Shown piece by piece: positions 32,132-36,029 of a stretch of DNA of 36,029 nucleotides. Source of the DNA: Sphingomonadales bacterium (lineage in GTDB: Bacteria; Bacteroidota; Bacteroidia; NS11-12g; UBA955); NCBI GenBank assembly GCA_016872175.1, contig VHBA01000024.1:1-36029 (forward strand). Reading direction: 5' to 3'. The position numbers and the translations under genes are program-made. Under the pieces are notes generated by a model. That model searched no databases. It was not told the origin of the DNA and saw nothing but the letters and a program-made list of their open reading frames with translations. How positions within the stretch are numbered: position 1 is the first letter of the stretch; every line of letters starts with the position of its first letter.

Positions 32132-32878
32132 TTACTGCATTACCATACCGCCGCAAACGTTAAGCGTTTGTCCGGTAACATAGGTACTCATGTCTGATGC
32201 CAGAAACAGACATGCGTTTGCCACATCCTCGGTGGTGCCGCCGCGTTTCAATGGGATAGTGTCAATCCAGGATTTTTTCACGTCTTCATTAAGTGCTTCA
32301 GTCATTTCGGTTTCAATAAATCCGGGGGCTACGGCATTGCAGCGCACATTGCGGCTACCCAATTCCTTGGCTACGGATTTAGTAAGACCTATCATACCGG
32401 CTTTAGAAGTGGCGTAGTTGGCCTGTCCGGCATTTCCTGTAAGCCCCACAATGCTGGTCATGTTGATGATGCTTCCGGCCTTGTTGCCCAAAAAGTGCCG
32501 CAGGAAAGCCTTGGTAAGGTTGAAGGCACTTTTGAGGTTGGTGTCCATCACTTCATCCCACTGCTCTTCGGTCATGCGCATCAGCAGCGTATCGCGGGTA
32601 ATACCGGCGTTGTTAATGAGAATATCCACCTTCCCAAAATCGGCAATAACCGTATTGGCAAGCTCCTCGCTGGCTTTAAAATCTGCGGCATTGCTTTGGT
32701 AACCTTTCGCTTTCACGCCATAGGCGGAAGAAAGTTCTGCTTCAAAAGCACGGGCTTTTTCCAAAGATGAAGCAAAGGTGAAAGCAATGTTGCAGCCGTT
32801 TTTAGCGAACACTTCGGCAATGCCCTTCCCTATTCCACGGGAGGCACCTGTAATCAAGGCGGTTTTTCCGTTAAGCAT
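32132..32878 (-). CDS. fabG: 3-oxoacyl-[acyl-carrier-protein] reductase FabG
   Basis: FabG reduces 3-oxoacyl-ACP with NADPH in fatty-acid elongation. The 248-residue protein has the TGASRGIG site (10-17), NNAG (89-92) and the catalytic set Asn114, Ser142, Tyr155 and Lys159. GLTGNAGQANYATSKAG and the C-terminal YVTGQTLNVCGGMVM are typical of real FabG rather than other SDRs. The start is ATG 32878 (MLNGKTALITGASRG), which gives the normal family length; the longer frame to 32911 adds eleven unlikely residues. A TATCTTCG box, one mismatch from consensus, is just upstream. No acp or fabF gene is adjacent. Confidence 0.95.
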   Translation of the reverse strand: MLNGKTALITGASRGIGKGIAEVFAKNGCNIAFTFASSLEKARAFEAELSSAYGVKAKGYQSNAADFKASEELANTVIADFGKVDILINNAGITRDTLLMRMTEEQWDEVMDTNLKSAFNLTKAFLRHFLGNKAGSIINMTSIVGLTGNAGQANYATSKAGMIGLTKSVAKELGSRNVRCNAVAPGFIETEMTEALNEDVKKSWIDTIPLKRGGTTEDVANACLFLASDMSTYVTGQTLNVCGGMVMQ

Positions 32879-33014
32879 GGGGCGAAGATAGTTAAAATCG
32901 TGCTTTTGCACTGCAAACGCATTGGGCGACAGATTATCAATATACGGAATTTTTCTCAGATTTCCTAATAAATCGGTGGCGGCAGACCTTTAATATTTCC
33001 CTAATTTCGCAGAT

Positions 33015-35108
33015 ATGCCGTCATTCCTCGAAACGCCGATTGAATACCTGAAAGGGGTAGGACCGCAGCGTGCAGAGGCATTGAAAAACGAGCTGGATAT
33101 TCACACTGTTGGCGATTTGCTTATGCATTACCCTGCAAGGCATGAAGACCGCTCCAAGGTTTACAAAATAGCAGAACTGGGCAGTGCAGAAGCCAATGTT
33201 CAGGTTAAAGGCCGCATTGTCAAAACAGATTTGATTGGCGCCGGTGCGGCAAGAAGGTTTACCGCTTTGTTGCAGGACGAGACCGGCATACTTGAACTTA
33301 TCTGGTTTCAGGGCATCAGCTGGGTTTCCAAATCGGTGAAACCCGGAGAATCTTACCTGGCCTATGGGAGGTTGAGCGATTACAAAGGAAAACTTTCCAT
33401 GGCACATCCGGAGCTGGAAAGTGGTGATACAGCCGTTCAATCCAAGGGATTGGTTCCGGTTTATCCACTCACTGAAGGCATGCGCCGCCGACGGCTGGAG
33501 AACCGCTTTATGGTGCAAACCGTACGAACTGCGCTGGCAGATCCAAAATTGGATGTTCCTGAAAACCTGCCACTACTTTTGCTTCGCGAACTGCAACTAC
33601 CAGGCAGAACACAAGCCCTGCGTATGTTGCACGCTCCGGCCGATCTTAAAGCACTTGAACATGCCCAGAAACGCCTGAAATTCGAAGAGTTATTCTTTTT
33701 GCAAATGCGGCATTTGCAGCTAAAAACTAACAGAAACCGCGTGGTAAAAGGGCCTATTTTCAGTGAAGTGGGGGTATTATTCAATACTTTTTACAAAGAA
33801 CACCTTCCCTTTACGCTCACTGATGCCCAGAAAAAGGTAATAAAAGAAATTAGGGCAGACATGAAAACAGGCAGGCAGATGAACCGACTGCTGCAGGGTG
33901 ATGTGGGCAGCGGAAAAACAATGGTGGCACTAATGAGCATGTTGCTGGCCGCCGACAATGGCTTTCAGGCCTGCGTGATGGCACCTACAGAAATTTTGGC
34001 CGCGCAACACTTCTACAGCCTCAGCGAATTACTGGAAGTTATGCATATCAAACCTGTTTTGCTTACGGGGAGCACACCCAAAAAGAAACGAACCGAAATT
34101 CTGGAGGGACTCAAAAATGGAGACATCCCCTTTCTAATAGGGACACATGCACTGATTGAAGATGATGTTGCTTTTCAGCAACTCGGACTGGTTGTGATTG
34201 ATGAACAGCATCGATTTGGTGTTGCCCAGAGGGCCAAACTCAGTTCCAAAGCAAGCCTTCCGCCCCACATATTGGTAATGACTGCTACACCCATTCCACG
34301 CACCTTGGCCATGACGGTATACGGCGATCTGGATGTGAGTGTTATCAACCAGTTGCCCGGAGGACGAAAACCCATACAAACCGCCCTGAGACCGGGTTCC
34401 AACCGTGCGCTCATTATGGATTTTATCCGCAAGGAAATAAAAGCAGGCAGGCAGGTATATTATGTATTTCCATTGATTGAAAACAGCGAAAAACTGGAAT
34501 TACAAAGCCTGATGTCGGGGTATGATTTGGTTAACGACTATCTACCTACACCTGAATTTAAATACAGCATTGTGCACGGCAAACTGAAACCGGAAGAAAA
34601 GGATGATGAGATGCGCAAATTTCGAAACGGGCAGACTGACATTATGATTGCTACGACAGTAATTGAGGTGGGTGTGAACGTGCCCAATGCCACGGTGATG
34701 GTCATAGAAAATGCAGAACGATTTGGTCTTTCACAGCTGCATCAGCTGCGCGGACGCGTAGGCAGGGGCGGAAACCAGAGCTACTGCATCCTTATAGCAG
34801 GGCATAAATTATCTACCAATGGCAAAAAAAGACTGGAAACCATGGTAAGAACCACCGATGGCTTCGAAATCAGCAAGGTAGACCTGGAACTGCGCGGCCC
34901 GGGTGAAATGGATGGTACCCGGCAGAGCGGCATACTGGACCTCAAACTGGCCGATATACGGTATGATGAAAACCTTCTGTTGCTGGCAAGAGCCAGGGCC
35001 GAAGACTTGCTGAATAATGATCCGATGCTTATGAAACCGGAACATTTCGGCGTAAGACAGGAACTGGCAAAGGTTCCGCACCGCACGGTCTGGAGTAAAA
35101 TTGCCTGA
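33015..35108 (+). CDS. recG: ATP-dependent DNA helicase RecG
   Basis: RecG remodels stalled replication forks and branched DNA. The 697-residue protein has an N-terminal wedge/OB-fold domain: TPIEYLKGVGPQRAEAL at the start, and the FQGISWVSKSVKPGESYLAYGR region. The SF2 helicase core follows, with Walker A GDVGSGKT (about 295-302), DEQHRFG (Asp396), MTATPIPRTLAMTVYGDL, TTVIEVGVNVPNATVM and QLRGRVGRG. The TRG-type DGFEISKVDLELRGPGE motif follows. Length and order are normal for the family. A -7-like box TAATTTCG (33002-33009, one mismatch) is five bases from the ATG. Confidence 0.97.
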   Translation: MPSFLETPIEYLKGVGPQRAEALKNELDIHTVGDLLMHYPARHEDRSKVYKIAELGSAEANVQVKGRIVKTDLIGAGAARRFTALLQDETGILELIWFQGISWVSKSVKPGESYLAYGRLSDYKGKLSMAHPELESGDTAVQSKGLVPVYPLTEGMRRRRLENRFMVQTVRTALADPKLDVPENLPLLLLRELQLPGRTQALRMLHAPADLKALEHAQKRLKFEELFFLQMRHLQLKTNRNRVVKGPIFSEVGVLFNTFYKEHLPFTLTDAQKKVIKEIRADMKTGRQMNRLLQGDVGSGKTMVALMSMLLAADNGFQACVMAPTEILAAQHFYSLSELLEVMHIKPVLLTGSTPKKKRTEILEGLKNGDIPFLIGTHALIEDDVAFQQLGLVVIDEQHRFGVAQRAKLSSKASLPPHILVMTATPIPRTLAMTVYGDLDVSVINQLPGGRKPIQTALRPGSNRALIMDFIRKEIKAGRQVYYVFPLIENSEKLELQSLMSGYDLVNDYLPTPEFKYSIVHGKLKPEEKDDEMRKFRNGQTDIMIATTVIEVGVNVPNATVMVIENAERFGLSQLHQLRGRVGRGGNQSYCILIAGHKLSTNGKKRLETMVRTTDGFEISKVDLELRGPGEMDGTRQSGILDLKLADIRYDENLLLLARARAEDLLNNDPMLMKPEHFGVRQELAKVPHRTVWSKIA

Positions 35109-35144
35109 TGATGAATGCTGTTGGCTGTTTTGCCGAATTATCCC

Positions 35145-35152
35145 TAATTTTA
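35145..35152 (+). promoter_or_regulatory. -7-like box TAATTTTA before the MlaE-like gene
   Basis: One mismatch from TAnnTTTG, ten bases before the ATG. A GTTG at 35120-35123 is 21 bases upstream, one mismatch from TTTG. It would start the transporter operon independently of recG. Confidence 0.4.
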
Positions 35153-35162
35153 CCGCTGAAAA

Positions 35163-35903
35163 ATGAACAAGCTGTTTTTTGAACTGGGACGCTACATACT
35201 TTTTGTGCGCAGCATGTTCTTCAAGCCCGAAAGATTTAAGGTTTTTTTTGAACGCACTATCCATGAAATGAACAATATTGGGGTAGGTTCCGTTGGAATT
35301 GTAACCATTATTTCAGTATTTGTTGGTGCGGTTACAACCCTGCAAACCGCCTATCAGCTGGTTTCTCCGCTGATACCAATGAAAGTAATCGGAACCATCG
35401 TATCCGATAGTTCATTGCTGGAATTTGCTCCCACCATTACTTGCCTGGTTCTAGCAGGAAAAGTAGGTGCCAATATTGCCTCAGAAGTAGGTAATATGAG
35501 GGTTACAGAGCAAATAGATGCACTGGAGGTTATGGGAATTAACAGCAGCGGTTTTCTGGGTTTACCAAAAATCATTGCAGGCGTTATTATGATTCCCTGC
35601 CTTATTATTGTTGCCAACTTTCTAATGATCAGCGGTGGCATACTGGCAGCGCGTCTCACCGACCTAATGTCGCCCAATGAATTTGTTCAGGGTGCCAGGG
35701 AAACTTTTAAAATGTTTACTGTTACGGTTTCCATGACCAAAGCCCTGGTTTTTGCTTTTATCATTACAAGCATGAGCACCTACGAAGGATATTTCACCGA
35801 AGGTGGCGCACTTGAGGTGGGCGAAGCCGGAACACGCGCTGTTACAAGATCCTGCGTACTTATACTCTTTGCCGATTTTATCATAGCCAAACTGATGCTG
35901 TAA
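35163..35903 (+). CDS. mlaE: MlaE-type ABC transporter permease
   Basis: This 246-residue inner-membrane permease belongs to the MlaE/Ttg2B family. It works with an MlaF ATPase and MCE-domain MlaD to move phospholipids between the membranes and keep outer-membrane lipid asymmetry. It has about five or six membrane segments. The family stretch TCLVLAGKVGANIASEVGNM is followed at once by RVTEQIDALEVMGINSSGFL, the conserved EQxDALxxMG coupling region. The gene is followed after two bases by an ATPase gene, as expected for an mla operon. The upstream gap to recG is 54 bases and holds a near-consensus -7 box. Confidence 0.93.
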   Translation: MNKLFFELGRYILFVRSMFFKPERFKVFFERTIHEMNNIGVGSVGIVTIISVFVGAVTTLQTAYQLVSPLIPMKVIGTIVSDSSLLEFAPTITCLVLAGKVGANIASEVGNMRVTEQIDALEVMGINSSGFLGLPKIIAGVIMIPCLIIVANFLMISGGILAARLTDLMSPNEFVQGARETFKMFTVTVSMTKALVFAFIITSMSTYEGYFTEGGALEVGEAGTRAVTRSCVLILFADFIIAKLML

Positions 35904-35905
35904 TT

Positions 35906-36029
35906 ATGATAGAACTGGTAAATGTAAATAAATGCTTTTCAGACAAACAGGTTTTGTTTGACATCAACGCCAAATTTGAGCCCGGCATACCAAATCTTAT
36001 TATAGGCGCCAGCGGTGGCGGCAAATCGG
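35906..36029 (+). CDS. ABC transporter ATP-binding protein, MlaF-like (3' end cut by window edge)
   Basis: Only the first 41 codons are present: MIELVNVNKCFSDKQVLFD, then a beta-strand/loop and the Walker A segment GASGGGKS. This is the start of an ABC ATPase, and its position two bases after an MlaE-type permease makes MlaF the best match. The usual continuation would be a signature LSGGM-like motif and an mlaD gene, both beyond the window. Confidence 0.85.
   Translation, partial: MIELVNVNKCFSDKQVLFDINAKFEPGIPNLIIGASGGGKS

Overview
The window is a dense piece of chromosome from a member of the Bacteroidota. Supporting signs are a type IX secretion (T9SS) C-terminal sorting domain, a DUF4290 gene directly upstream of murA, DUF5723 and RemB/Wzi-like outer-membrane barrels, an almost complete lack of Shine-Dalgarno sites, and many copies of the Bacteroidota promoter element TAnnTTTG (-7), sometimes with TTTG (-33) about 20 bases upstream. 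The genus cannot be read from the sequence alone.

Layout. 1-6.3 kb: 3' part of recF; a minus-strand pair (RemB/Wzi-like barrel and a small exported protein); a plus-strand operon of an M61 glycyl-aminopeptidase-type protease, an Ldh_2-family dehydrogenase and a small membrane protein. 6.3-10.1 kb: YwaF-like membrane protein, kynurenine 3-monooxygenase (minus strand), then a polysaccharide deacetylase overlapping a GT2 glycosyltransferase. 10.1-15.2 kb: FecA-like TonB receptor behind an operator-like promoter, a lipoprotein, a terminator, then DUF4290 and murA. 15.1-20.4 kb (minus): DUF5723 protein, a T9SS cargo protein with its own terminator and consensus promoter, an SDR, apaG, an acidic protein and an MscS channel. 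20.4-24.9 kb: pdeM, rho, a radical SAM/SPASM enzyme coupled to a ferredoxin-NADP reductase-like flavoprotein, and divergent crcB/fluC. 24.9-28.0 kb: a secreted protein of a family often labelled asparagine synthetase B, and a GT-C membrane glycosyltransferase. 28.0-28.85 kb: a gene-free island packed with inverted repeats. 28.85-36 kb: PrsW protease, a PIN-domain remnant, miaE, rpiB, tatC, fabG (all minus), then recG and the start of an Mla-type ABC transporter operon (plus).

Most of the window is housekeeping: DNA repair (recF, recG, pdeM), wall and lipid synthesis (murA, fabG, mlaEF), transcription and tRNA modification (rho, miaE), protein export (tatC, T9SS cargo) and central metabolism (rpiB). 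I found no clear new multi-gene defence or mobile system. The items most worth a second look are the non-coding repeat island at 28.0-28.7 kb, the repeated TCTAAATA motif in the TonB-receptor promoter, the coupled reductase/radical-SAM pair, the coupled deacetylase/GT2 pair, an isolated pdeM, a MurA with Asp at the usual Cys position, and the habit of placing -7 promoter boxes right against start codons. Start codons were revised for several genes on this last evidence.
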